Positions 1-7,171 of a stretch of 24,767 nt of DNA are shown here, one piece after another. Below the pieces are notes generated by a model. That model did not search any database and was not told where the DNA came from. It was given only the letters and a program-made list of their open reading frames with translations. The position numbers and the translations under genes are program-made. The stretch is from positions 1 to 24,767 of the IMG/VR virus record IMGVR_UViG_3300009126_000032. One strand, 5' to 3'. Within the stretch, counting starts at the first letter, position 1, and each line of letters begins with the position of its first letter. The DNA comes from a virus.

Positions 1-479
1 CCGACAACAGTAGTGTTGCAAGCAATGCAAGTGGTGATAATAATACAGCAGTAGGAAATACTAGTGGTGATAATAATGTAGCAGTTGGGAATACTAGTGG
101 TGACAATAATATAGCAGTTGGTTCAGTACAGGCTGAGATTAATGTAACCATTGCAGAAGTTTCTACAACCTCTGAAGCTGATACTGTCGCAGATAAGATT
201 GTCGCTCAGAATATAAAACAACAACAAGAACAATTAGAAGAGAAACAACAGGAGACAGGAGAATACGGAGACTCCTCAACACTAATTGCTTTTATGGGAT
301 TCGTACCAGGATTTAGTGATTACAGGCAAATAGAAATGCCAACAGCCACAGTTTGGTACGAACCAGAAGATATCTATGCAAACGCCTCAATACCTGATAA
401 TACAAAGGCATTTTTTGGTATGTATAGTGATAGTTTGAATGGCTTAAATGCTATGAAAAACTTACAACCTAACTTATAA
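1..479 (+). CDS. Virion/tail-associated protein, C-terminal part (5' end outside window)
   Basis: This open frame enters from the left edge (first complete codon at 3) and stops with TAA at 477-479, so only about 158 C-terminal residues are visible. The visible part starts with an 11-residue repeat of the type VGNTSGDNN(V/I)A, reminiscent of the beta-roll repeats of YadA-like heads and of some phage fibres. A Gln/Glu-rich, probably helical linker follows, then a compact C-terminal segment (VPGFSDYRQIEMP, WYEPEDIY, IPDNTKAFFGMYSDSLN). This ending resembles a short conserved C-terminal motif I recall from hypothetical proteins of marine phages (P-x-F-x-x-Y ... WY ... IY ... DN ... S-D). It lies 15 nt upstream of the membrane protein at 495, at the end of a rightward late operon. 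Whether it is a fibre, an internal virion protein or an assembly factor cannot be decided from this fragment. Confidence 0.7.
   Translation, partial: DNSSVASNASGDNNTAVGNTSGDNNVAVGNTSGDNNIAVGSVQAEINVTIAEVSTTSEADTVADKIVAQNIKQQQEQLEEKQQETGEYGDSSTLIAFMGFVPGFSDYRQIEMPTATVWYEPEDIYANASIPDNTKAFFGMYSDSLNGLNAMKNLQPNL
33..131 (+). repeat. In-frame 33-nt tandem repeat (11 aa, about 3 copies)
   Basis: Three successive units begin at about 33, 66 and 99, each encoding GDNN-x-A-V-G-(N-T)-S. The third unit ends in VGS. A more diverged unit (VASNAS) precedes them, so the array probably continues leftward out of the window. The DNA of the second and third copies is nearly identical, which suggests recent duplication. 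Confidence 0.8.
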
Positions 480-494
480 CAAAAGGAGAATACT

Positions 495-860
495 ATGGAT
501 TGGTTTCAATCAAAAGCAGCACAGATCATAGGCTTAGTTTCTATAATAGGAACACTAGCAGGTTTTGGATATACAGGCGCTACATATGTTAATCGTATAG
601 AGAATTTAGAATCTAAAATGGTTAAATATATTAATGAAATAGACGCGCTTGGAGATGAAGTAGCCGTACTAGATAAACAAGTAGTCGCTGTTGACGAACA
701 AATTAAATCGTTGAATATAGAAACACAAGACCTAAGTCCTATCAAAGCAGACATCGTTGCACTACAAACAAGTGTTGCGGGGATTAATGCAAGTGTAGAT
801 ATAATCTACGTTGATGTGCAGTCTTTAAAAAATATTAACGATAACCCTTTAGCAAATTAA
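495..860 (+). CDS. Small membrane protein with coiled-coil domain (i-spanin-like topology)
   Basis: The 121-residue protein has one hydrophobic segment near the N-terminus (about residues 10-30, IIGLVSIIGTLAGFGYTGA). A long acidic/hydrophobic heptad region follows (NRIENLESKM ... IDALGDEVAVLDKQV ... DEQIKSL ... LQTSV). One N-terminal anchor plus an extended coiled coil is the topology of inner-membrane spanins, but also of many small phage membrane proteins. A good Shine-Dalgarno sequence (AAAAGGAG) precedes the ATG. The gene directly follows the virion protein gene, and its last 26 nt overlap the 3' end of the convergent lipoprotein gene. Lysis function is an inference from topology and neighbourhood only; no endolysin or holin is seen in the window. 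Confidence 0.75.
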   Translation: MDWFQSKAAQIIGLVSIIGTLAGFGYTGATYVNRIENLESKMVKYINEIDALGDEVAVLDKQVVAVDEQIKSLNIETQDLSPIKADIVALQTSVAGINASVDIIYVDVQSLKNINDNPLAN

Positions 861-1200
861 CAAATACAAATCTAAAAATTAGTATTAGTAGAGCCACTAG
901 CAACGCCATTGCAATACCATATAAAGAAGTATAAATACTTTTATTTTCTTCTGGTGTTGCTTGTGGTAGAGGCGTTTCTTCTTCAACTATAGGATCAGAT
1001 TCATGTAGTTCTTCATCAATCTTATCTACTATTGTTTTTGTAGCATCAACAGGTATTGAAATAATAGTCTTGCTTAAGTCTACTGTTTCATCTATAATAG
1101 CATTGCCTACTCTTTTACTAGATTCAATTGTTGTTTCTATTATAGAACAGGAGACAAGAAAAAATATTAAGACTACATTAATCTTTATGAACTCTAGCAT
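835..1200 (-). CDS. Lipoprotein with C-terminal transmembrane segment; candidate unimolecular spanin (u-spanin)
   Basis: The 121-residue product starts with a hydrophobic stretch ending in a lipobox, FFLVSC, predicting lipid attachment at Cys18. A charged, possibly helical periplasmic region follows (TIESSKRVGNAIIDETVDLSK, then a DKIDEELHESDP acidic part and a Pro-rich linker). The C-terminus is a strong transmembrane helix (about residues 91-115, YGIAMALLVALLILIFRFVFV) followed by basic residues. An outer-membrane lipid anchor plus an inner-membrane C-terminal helix in one short protein is the defining layout of u-spanins such as T1 gp11, which fuse outer and inner membranes at lysis. It is the last gene of the long leftward operon and overlaps its upstream neighbour by 23 nt. 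No lysis gene beside it confirms the role, so the functional call is moderate; the topology is clear. Confidence 0.7.
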   Translation of the reverse strand: MLEFIKINVVLIFFLVSCSIIETTIESSKRVGNAIIDETVDLSKTIISIPVDATKTIVDKIDEELHESDPIVEEETPLPQATPEENKSIYTSLYGIAMALLVALLILIFRFVFVNLLKGYR

Positions 1201-1393
1201 CTAATTCTGCTTCTATTTTATTGTGTATCTTTTTAAACTCTACATCGGCTACACGTATTATAGTTTTTAAAGTGGCTAAAGTATAGACAGGAAGTATACC
1301 CTTCATCTTATCTATTTCCGCAATCGAACTCTCTGTTATTATTTTACCTGTAGCATCTATAAGAACTTTGTAACTTATTACATTTGCTTCCAT
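1178..1393 (-). CDS. Hypothetical protein, 71 aa
   Basis: This small acidic/basic mixed protein has no recognised motif; it looks like a compact alpha/beta domain (NVISYKVLIDATGKIITESS, then an amphipathic ATLKTIIRVADVEFKKIHNKIEAEL helix). Its ATG lies 1 nt after the stop codon of the ribonucleotide reductase gene and no Shine-Dalgarno sequence is visible, so translation is probably coupled to that gene. Its 3' end overlaps the start of the lipoprotein gene by 23 nt. Function unknown. Confidence 0.65.
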   Translation of the reverse strand: MEANVISYKVLIDATGKIITESSIAEIDKMKGILPVYTLATLKTIIRVADVEFKKIHNKIEAELDARVHKD

Positions 1394-1394
1394 A

Positions 1395-3314
1395 TTATAT
1401 TATTTCACACGCACCAGCAGTACATGCAAGCTCCTTAGTATTTTCAGTCATATCTTCTTTCTCATAATCCATCAGTAAAGACCAATCAACTTTGTTTGTT
1501 GTTTTCTTTAACCACTCTTTGTATTCTTTCTTTGTTATCTCTTGGTATGGTGCTTGTTGATACGAGTGATCTGCATATGGTAAGAATGAAACTCCTGATA
1601 TAGTATCAAAGTTATTCCATACCCATGAGCCTACATCTAACCATTCGTTTTCACGCACCGATATTGTAGCAGAAGGTTTATGTTCGCACCAATGATCTTG
1701 ATAAACCTTCCATATTTCAAGATGTTCTAAAGCTGTCAAATCTTTTCTAACTAAAGAATCTTTTGGAGATTGTATAGGAAAATAGAATACATAAGTATGT
1801 TCTGGTTTTGTTATGTCATCTTCGTGGTATACTCCTTGATCTACCATCAATTGAGCAAGCGGATCTTTCTTATCAGCACGAATAGTTCTTATATAGTATT
1901 CACTGTGTCTGGCGTGGATGCCACTAGCGCTATCAACCAATTGACTAACAGTACCGCTTGGTTTAACACAAGTAATAGCTACTGATTGTTTGATTCCTAA
2001 GTTAGCTGACCATCCTTCGTTCATTGTAACTGCTGAGTTCTTCAAAGCTTGTAATCTCATAGGTAAGTTTTTATCTGTAGACATTTTCTTGTTGTCCATT
2101 ATGCCTGTAAGAGATACACCAAGTAATGATTCTTCTTCTGTATTGTTCTTCCAAGCCTTTGTCAAGTATCTAAAGTTAGTTAGTGTTGCTTGAAACGTAC
2201 CGAGAATTGTAGCTAGTTCTACTTTTTCTTGAAGAGTTTTCCAAGTATCGTTAGGTCTTACGACAACTTCTGTTAGATTGCAGAATTGTTTGTTACGCAA
2301 GATGATTTCACTACAAGGATTACAACCAAAGTCTTTGTATTCTTCTCGTCTGCCATTCTTAGCCGCTTGATTCTCTGCCGCTTGACGATTGAAGATACCA
2401 CGTTCCCCACTTTTAGATTCGTATAGAGATAACCATTCGCGCATGAAAGCTCCCATTTCTGATGAGTCTGTATAAGCTACTGAGTTGTTGGACAACGCTC
2501 TGTGTTGACTGTGTTCCCACCAAGAACCTGACTTAGCATTACGCATACGCTCGTCTGAGAGGTTGCTGAGTGAGATCAAAGCTGATCTCCTAACACCACC
2601 TACCACAACAACCTCTGCGATCTTACACATCAAATCATGACAGTCAATAGATACTAATTTGTTTTGTCCTTTAGCTACTGCATCGAAAAATATATTAGCA
2701 GTGAATTGAAATAGATCAGCTAAAGGTGCAGGACCACTAGCTCTACCGCCAAATGTTTTAAGTCTTGCGCCTTGTGGTCTGATATTACCTAGATCCCATT
2801 GTGGTATTTGTCCTGAATAAAGAAGAGACATAAATTCTTTGTAGGCTTTTGCCCAGCCAATCTTTGAGTCAGCAACTTTTATTACAGTATCAGTGTAGTG
2901 TATTTCTTCAGGAAGGTCAGGAAGTTTATTAATGTATTGTCGTTCTACGCTGAATCCAACACCTGTACCACACATGAGTATGTAAAGTGTTTCATCGAAT
3001 GCTCTTGGTGTATCAACAGCAACATAACTACAGTTAAAACCTGCTACATTGTCTCTTTCTAATGCTTTACCTGCTGACATTAAGGCTCTCATACTTGGCA
3101 TAATATCCAAGTTAAGCACAGCTTGTTCTAACTGTGGTCTCATGTCTGATATATCTGTATCGTTATTCTTCTTTAAGTGTTCTTGCATGAAGTCAAAGTA
3201 TCTTGAGACTGTCTCTTGCCAAGTCTCTCGTCTGTTAAGTTCTTCATTCCATCTAGCATACCTGCTTAGATGTATGAACTCTTGATATTGTGTGGGTAGT
3301 TTAGTTTGTTTCAT
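1395..3314 (-). CDS. nrdJ: Adenosylcobalamin-dependent (class II, monomeric) ribonucleoside-triphosphate reductase
   Basis: The 639-residue protein reduces ribonucleotides to deoxyribonucleotides for phage DNA synthesis, using a B12-derived radical. Visible catalytic landmarks match the monomeric RTPR family: first redox cysteine in FNCS (Cys95), radical-site motif NPCSEI (Asn332, Cys334, Glu336), second redox cysteine in FCNLTE (Cys345, 11 residues later as in Lactobacillus RTPR), VKPSGTVSQL, and a C-terminal CxxxxC pair (Cys631/Cys636) in ACTAGACEII that shuttles electrons from thioredoxin. Because this is the single-chain type, no NrdB-like radical subunit is expected, and none is seen. 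The start overlaps the 3' end of the 112-aa gene upstream by 14 nt, so it sits in the same operon as the polymerase. The family is widespread in marine podoviruses and implies a host that makes or imports B12. No B12 riboswitch is present in front of it. Confidence 0.96.
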   Translation of the reverse strand: MKQTKLPTQYQEFIHLSRYARWNEELNRRETWQETVSRYFDFMQEHLKKNNDTDISDMRPQLEQAVLNLDIMPSMRALMSAGKALERDNVAGFNCSYVAVDTPRAFDETLYILMCGTGVGFSVERQYINKLPDLPEEIHYTDTVIKVADSKIGWAKAYKEFMSLLYSGQIPQWDLGNIRPQGARLKTFGGRASGPAPLADLFQFTANIFFDAVAKGQNKLVSIDCHDLMCKIAEVVVVGGVRRSALISLSNLSDERMRNAKSGSWWEHSQHRALSNNSVAYTDSSEMGAFMREWLSLYESKSGERGIFNRQAAENQAAKNGRREEYKDFGCNPCSEIILRNKQFCNLTEVVVRPNDTWKTLQEKVELATILGTFQATLTNFRYLTKAWKNNTEEESLLGVSLTGIMDNKKMSTDKNLPMRLQALKNSAVTMNEGWSANLGIKQSVAITCVKPSGTVSQLVDSASGIHARHSEYYIRTIRADKKDPLAQLMVDQGVYHEDDITKPEHTYVFYFPIQSPKDSLVRKDLTALEHLEIWKVYQDHWCEHKPSATISVRENEWLDVGSWVWNNFDTISGVSFLPYADHSYQQAPYQEITKKEYKEWLKKTTNKVDWSLLMDYEKEDMTENTKELACTAGACEII

Positions 3315-3639
3315 CTTGTTCTTCCTTTTTAATTACATCATAAACATCTGGATACTGAGCTTTAAATTGTTCAAGTTCTTCAATAGTTTTAGGAATTTTT
3401 ATTCTTTCATTATATTTTTTAATCTTTTTGTCATAGTGTTTTTTCAAATCTTTATATCTTTTTTCATATTGTTCAGGAGTAAGTTTTGGAGTTAAACTAT
3501 CTTCTTCTACCATTCCATAAACAGGATTTCCTTTTTCATTAAAACTTTTTACGATAACCATTCCGTCTGAAAAATATACATATTCTTGTCCTTCTTCTTC
3601 TACATACATTTCAAAATGGTCTTTCATAAAACTACTCAT
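3301..3639 (-). CDS. Hypothetical protein, 112 aa, lysine-rich helical region
   Basis: No family recognised. The first half is acidic with beta-strand character (MYVEEEGQEYVYFSDGMVIVKSF). The second half is a highly charged helix (PEQYEKRYKDLKKHYDKKIKKY) followed by an IPKTIEELEQF segment. The start codon at 3639 overlaps the stop of the DUF3310 gene by 8 nt and its own end overlaps the reductase start by 14 nt, so all three are probably translated from one mRNA. A second ATG four codons downstream is possible. Confidence 0.65.
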   Translation of the reverse strand: MSSFMKDHFEMYVEEEGQEYVYFSDGMVIVKSFNEKGNPVYGMVEEDSLTPKLTPEQYEKRYKDLKKHYDKKIKKYNERIKIPKTIEELEQFKAQYPDVYDVIKKEEQDETN

Positions 3640-3886
3640 TTTCTTTTAAAACTCCCATCAATTTTTTCTCGTACCATTCTGCTTTCTCCAAATCCTGTAT
3701 TCCGTTCTTGTATCTAAATCTCCAGCGATATTTCAAAGAGTTGCCGCGTAAATAGCCTACAAATTCTTCGTGTGTAAGCATAGCTTCTATAGCATCTATA
3801 CATTCTATATCGCCTTTGTTATAGTGTGGTGGATGGTTAACTAAGTCTTTCATTTCTTCCTCGTTGTAGTAAATCATTTTAGCCAT
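3632..3886 (-). CDS. DUF3310 family protein (SaV-like)
   Basis: The protein carries the hallmark of the DUF3310 phage family: VNHPPHYNKGDIECIDAIE near the N-terminus, then FVGYLRGNSLKYRWRFR and a Glu/Lys C-terminal helix (DLEKAEWYEKKL). Family members are common small proteins in phage nucleotide-metabolism and replication regions; some are described as nucleotide-kinase-like, but the biochemical role is not settled. I chose the ATG at 3886, which overlaps the upstream stop codon by 1 nt (TAATG) and has GGAG 9 nt upstream. The longer frame would need a TTG start. Confidence 0.85.
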   Translation of the reverse strand: MAKMIYYNEEEMKDLVNHPPHYNKGDIECIDAIEAMLTHEEFVGYLRGNSLKYRWRFRYKNGIQDLEKAEWYEKKLMGVLKENE

Positions 3887-4311
3887 TATTCTTCTCTCCA
3901 ATTCTTAGGCAAATTATCTTTATGAAACCATCTGAATTTATTTCGTTCTGCCCATTCAGCATGGCTTCGTTTAGTGCCGTCTTTTCTTTTTTTAGCGGCA
4001 GGCATCGCCGCATAAGGATCTGAAAATAAAAATACTAACTCGCAATCTTCTGGTAAATATTCTCTAACCCACTTGTATTTGCTATACTCAGGATAATCCC
4101 AGAATCTACCTTTAGCTTCTAAGTATATGATTTTATTATCAATTACTTTAATAAAGTCTGGATGATATTTATGTTGTATAGAATACTCCACCAATCCTTT
4201 ATGGTGTTCCCAATTCTTCAACTCATTTTGATGGAGTTCATACTCCCATCTAGAGTGATATCCTTTAGGTAAATTCTTTTCCTTTGGTCTTTTTACTCTA
4301 GGCTTTCTCAT
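3886..4311 (-). CDS. T7-like endonuclease I (Holliday-junction resolvase)
   Basis: The 141-residue protein aligns by eye with T7 gp3, which resolves branched replication and recombination intermediates and helps degrade host DNA. The four metal/catalytic positions are present: Glu23 (in HSRWEYELH), Asp52 (YHPDF), Glu65 and Lys67 (YLEAKGRF), matching T7 Glu20, Asp55, Glu65 and Lys67. The C-terminal half (YLPEDCELVFLFSDP ... HAEWAERNKFRW ... LPKNWREE) also follows T7 (ELDIRIVF ... EFCEKHGIKF ... IPAEW). The N-terminus is basic (RKPRVKRPKEK). It shares its start nucleotide with the stop of the upstream nuclease gene and sits between the exonuclease and DUF3310 genes. Confidence 0.9.
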   Translation of the reverse strand: MRKPRVKRPKEKNLPKGYHSRWEYELHQNELKNWEHHKGLVEYSIQHKYHPDFIKVIDNKIIYLEAKGRFWDYPEYSKYKWVREYLPEDCELVFLFSDPYAAMPAAKKRKDGTKRSHAEWAERNKFRWFHKDNLPKNWREE

Positions 4312-5114
4312 TAGATTATTTCTCCTGTTGGATCATAGTTTTTAGAAAGCTTCCAATAAGTTAAAATACTATTAAACATTGCTAAATGTTTTTCATGTGA
4401 TTCTTTATCCCATATATAACAAGCAATCAAGTCTGTTTGTTTTCTATCTACAAATATAGATACTCGTTCAGGGTTATCAAAGCCTAATCCTTGTGCATAA
4501 GCTGAGAGTTGCATCGCATGGCTATCATATACTAATCGTTTAGGATTCTTACCTTCAAGATTATCTTTAGTTTTGAAGTCTACGAAGATTCCTGATTCAG
4601 AATAAAGATCTATCATACCACCATAGCCTTCATCAGCGCAGAAAGAATCTTCTGCTATCCATGTTTCATCAGGATAGTATTCATCTAAATAGTTTTTTAT
4701 TTCTTTATATGGTTTGTTTGTAGAAGTACCAAGAAATCCTTTTTCAATCATGGCGTGTATTTTTGTACCGCGTTCAGCCGCTTCCATGCCAGGTTTCTTA
4801 GCATCCTGTTTGCATCTGTAAATAAAAGATCCTTCTGACTCTTCTTCTCCTCTCTCTAATGTAAGCGCAGAATTTAAAGCCTGATTTATTTTCCAGTTCT
4901 CTAAAGATGGTTTAGCAATTAGATCCATAATAGTAGTGACAGAAGGAACTAAACCTAAAAGCCTTGCATCTCTTAAGTTAGTATTTCTTTCTTTGCCATT
5001 AACACCTATGATAGTGTACATAGGTTCTCCCTCTTGGGTGTACCAATGTCCTGATTCAGATGTATGTTTATTATATACCTGTGATTCTGATTTGTCAATT
5101 GTTTTTTTATTCAT
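4311..5114 (-). CDS. PD-(D/E)XK exonuclease, RecB/Cas4-like
   Basis: The 267-residue protein shows the RecB-family nuclease pattern in order: GTKIH (His120), GGMIDL (Asp169), IFVDFKTKD (Asp179 and Lys181 of the D-x-K core), and QLSAYAQGL (Gln202, Tyr206; the QxxxY motif). In T7-like phages this position holds the 5'-3' exonuclease (gp6) that trims recombination intermediates and degrades host DNA; here an unrelated PD-(D/E)XK enzyme probably takes that job. I chose ATG 5114 over a start five codons upstream, because GGAG lies 7 nt before it and it overlaps the upstream stop by 8 nt. No iron-sulfur cysteine cluster like that of Cas4 is visible. Confidence 0.85.
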   Translation of the reverse strand: MNKKTIDKSESQVYNKHTSESGHWYTQEGEPMYTIIGVNGKERNTNLRDARLLGLVPSVTTIMDLIAKPSLENWKINQALNSALTLERGEEESEGSFIYRCKQDAKKPGMEAAERGTKIHAMIEKGFLGTSTNKPYKEIKNYLDEYYPDETWIAEDSFCADEGYGGMIDLYSESGIFVDFKTKDNLEGKNPKRLVYDSHAMQLSAYAQGLGFDNPERVSIFVDRKQTDLIACYIWDKESHEKHLAMFNSILTYWKLSKNYDPTGEII

Positions 5115-5442
5115 CTCTATGCTCCACAAATCTAAGCTCTCTAGTTTCAGGATTAAATCCTAAAATTCTAACTCCTAGTTTAACTTGTTTTTTAGTTCTT
5201 GAATGAGGAAGATTAGACATGTGTTGATAACCATGTGTTTGTTTCTTAAAAGTTTTAACATCTATTAATTCCATGTCTCCTTTTTTATTCATTGCTATCA
5301 TATCAACAGGTCCTGTACATCCTGAGTTTTGAAAGACTTCATAACCATGATCCCATAACCATGTGACTGCATAGTATTCAGCAAAGTCTCCTTTCCTTTT
5401 TATATTCATTATTTTTTTCTTAATGTGTTTCATCCCATCCAT
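5107..5442 (-). CDS. Small PD-(D/E)XK endonuclease
   Basis: The 111-residue protein has the minimal nuclease fold signature: KGDFAEYYAVTWL (Glu22), GPVDMIAMN (Asp47) and MELIDVKTFKK (Asp61-x-Lys63). It resembles the short PD-(D/E)XK endonuclease group that includes archaeal Hjc-like resolvases and phage or intron-associated enzymes (PF11645-like). The substrate cannot be read from the sequence. The frame overlaps the polymerase 3' end by 23 nt; the start is uncertain, with ATGs at 5442, 5433 and 5409 all usable. It is the first of three consecutive genes for proteins of this nuclease superfamily or a related fold. Confidence 0.8.
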   Translation of the reverse strand: MDGMKHIKKKIMNIKRKGDFAEYYAVTWLWDHGYEVFQNSGCTGPVDMIAMNKKGDMELIDVKTFKKQTHGYQHMSNLPHSRTKKQVKLGVRILGFNPETRELRFVEHRDE

Positions 5443-7171
5443 TTCCTATTTTGTATTCACCATCTAAAGGACAGCGAAGATTTAAATATTCTCCTGCTTG
5501 TTGAATTGCTTGAACACCTAGTTCACCAAGGCGTGATGCCTCTTCTTCTAAAACTTCTACTTGCCATTCATCATGTACATTGGCAACAAAATTAAAGTTT
5601 AATTTTTCTTCTTTAGCAAGAGTGTTTAACATAATTAACGCTACCTTCATTACAATAGCACCCGCACTTTGTAGTAAAGTATTTAGAGCCGCGTGTTGGT
5701 GGCGTACAAAAACCTTTCTACCGTCTAATCCTTTAAGATAAGTTCTTTGTGCCGCTTCTTCAACTCTACTTCTAAGAGATTTAAATGATGGGAGATTATT
5801 AAGAAACTGTTGTCTAAGTCGCTTACCAGTTGCTCTATTTCCGCCAACCACCTCTCCAAGTTTTGCATCTCCTGCACCGTATAAAAGCGCGTAGACAAAA
5901 CTTTTTGATTTATCTCTAGATTTAAGTCCTGCAATTTCTTTATTGCGGGTGTGGATGTCTCCATGTATAAGTTCATTTGTATATTCCTTATCGTTCATAT
6001 AGTGTGCAAGCATTCTTAATTCTAATCCCGAAGCATCTATGCCTACAAGTTTGTATCCTTCAGGTACTGTCCAACAAGCTCTGCATTCTTTACCATACTC
6101 ACTTTTAATAGAAGGAACCTGTGCCATATTAGGACTACGATGACTCATTCTATTAGTAATAGCACCTATTGAAAAGACTCTACCATGTACGCGCTTGTCT
6201 TCTACTACATCAAACCAAGAATTAATTTGCGCTATACGTTTTTGTAATAATAAAAACTCTGCAATCATTCTTGCTTCAGGTATGTGTTTTATTTTATTTA
6301 ATGTTCCTTCGTCTATAATAGGCTGACCAGTTGGAGTAAACCTATTAGGTTCCCAACCAAAGTCTTTAAGATACTCACCTATTTGTTTGCGGGAACCAAG
6401 ATTAAACTCTTGATACTTCTTGCGCATGAAAGGTTTATAATCTTTAGTTTGAAATACTCTTTCATATTCTGCATCAGTCAATCCTCTTTTAGAAAGATCT
6501 CCGTCTTTCTTTATATAAGGAGTAACTATTTTATCGTCAACCCACTTAGGTTTGAATACTTTATGTACCTCATCTTCTACTTCTTTCATGCGTTTTTTTA
6601 AAGAAACTAGAAGTTCCATAGCTTTTTTCTCGTCAAAATAAAACCCATGCTCTTCTTGTTGTTGTAATATTTTAGTAACTTCATGTTCTACTTCAATTGA
6701 ATCTTTACTGAAAGAACTACCATCTAGTAAGAGTCTATCATATAACGCTTCATTAACTATAACATCCTGCTCACAATAAGGAATCATTTGTGGATCAAAC
6801 TCATCCCACTGTAAAGGCTTCTCTGCTTTATATATCTTTAATCTATATCCCCAACTCTCTAATCCATGTCCGCCTTCACGTACTGGATTAAATAATCTCG
6901 ACATAACTAACGTATCTATAATCTCTTTATCTTTAAGAAGATCTATATTATATAATTTATTTAGTACAGGAATATCAAATCCTATAATATTATGCCCAAT
7001 TAAAATGTCTGCTTTTTGTAATAATTTTATGCCATCTTCAATATTATCTTCATCATATCTAAATATAAAAGTATCTCCTTTATATTCTTTAGCGACAATA
7101 CACCAGATTTTATCTGGCGCAAGACCATTACATTCAATATCAAATGTTAATTTAGAAATCTGATTTTTCAT
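5420..7171 (-). CDS. polA: Family A DNA polymerase with 3'-5' exonuclease domain (T7 type)
   Basis: The 583-residue replicative polymerase has an N-terminal proofreading domain: Exo I TFDIECNGL (Asp11, Glu13), Exo II NIIGFD (Asp66), Exo III YCEQD (Asp136). The polymerase domain follows: motif A VGIDASGLELR (Asp379, Glu384), motif B RDKSKSFVYALLYG (Arg419, Lys423, Tyr427, Tyr431) and motif C HDE (533-535). There is no 5'-3' exonuclease domain, as in T7 gp5. The residue equivalent to E. coli Phe762 is Tyr427, as in T7, an allele reported to accompany virulent lifestyles. I chose ATG 7171, which has GAGGAG 10 nt upstream; longer starts include a GTG at 7201. It overlaps the helicase gene by 20 nt, indicating coupled translation. 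Confidence 0.96.
   Translation of the reverse strand: MKNQISKLTFDIECNGLAPDKIWCIVAKEYKGDTFIFRYDEDNIEDGIKLLQKADILIGHNIIGFDIPVLNKLYNIDLLKDKEIIDTLVMSRLFNPVREGGHGLESWGYRLKIYKAEKPLQWDEFDPQMIPYCEQDVIVNEALYDRLLLDGSSFSKDSIEVEHEVTKILQQQEEHGFYFDEKKAMELLVSLKKRMKEVEDEVHKVFKPKWVDDKIVTPYIKKDGDLSKRGLTDAEYERVFQTKDYKPFMRKKYQEFNLGSRKQIGEYLKDFGWEPNRFTPTGQPIIDEGTLNKIKHIPEARMIAEFLLLQKRIAQINSWFDVVEDKRVHGRVFSIGAITNRMSHRSPNMAQVPSIKSEYGKECRACWTVPEGYKLVGIDASGLELRMLAHYMNDKEYTNELIHGDIHTRNKEIAGLKSRDKSKSFVYALLYGAGDAKLGEVVGGNRATGKRLRQQFLNNLPSFKSLRSRVEEAAQRTYLKGLDGRKVFVRHQHAALNTLLQSAGAIVMKVALIMLNTLAKEEKLNFNFVANVHDEWQVEVLEEEASRLGELGVQAIQQAGEYLNLRCPLDGEYKIGNGWDETH

Noticed and set aside
1395-3700. Cobalamin riboswitch controlling the B12-dependent ribonucleotide reductase
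   Set aside because: The gene start overlaps the upstream coding sequence; there is no untranslated leader and no B12-box-like sequence.
5114-5129. Longer start for the RecB/Cas4-like exonuclease and Cas4 identity
   Set aside because: The internal ATG has the better Shine-Dalgarno sequence and overlap. The protein lacks the cysteine cluster of Cas4, and no other CRISPR component is present.
5725-5976. 83-aa helical-looking leftward frame inside the polymerase gene
   Set aside because: It overlaps the catalytic motifs A and B region, where the polymerase frame is under strong constraint, and has no convincing start signal, unlike the portal-nested gene.
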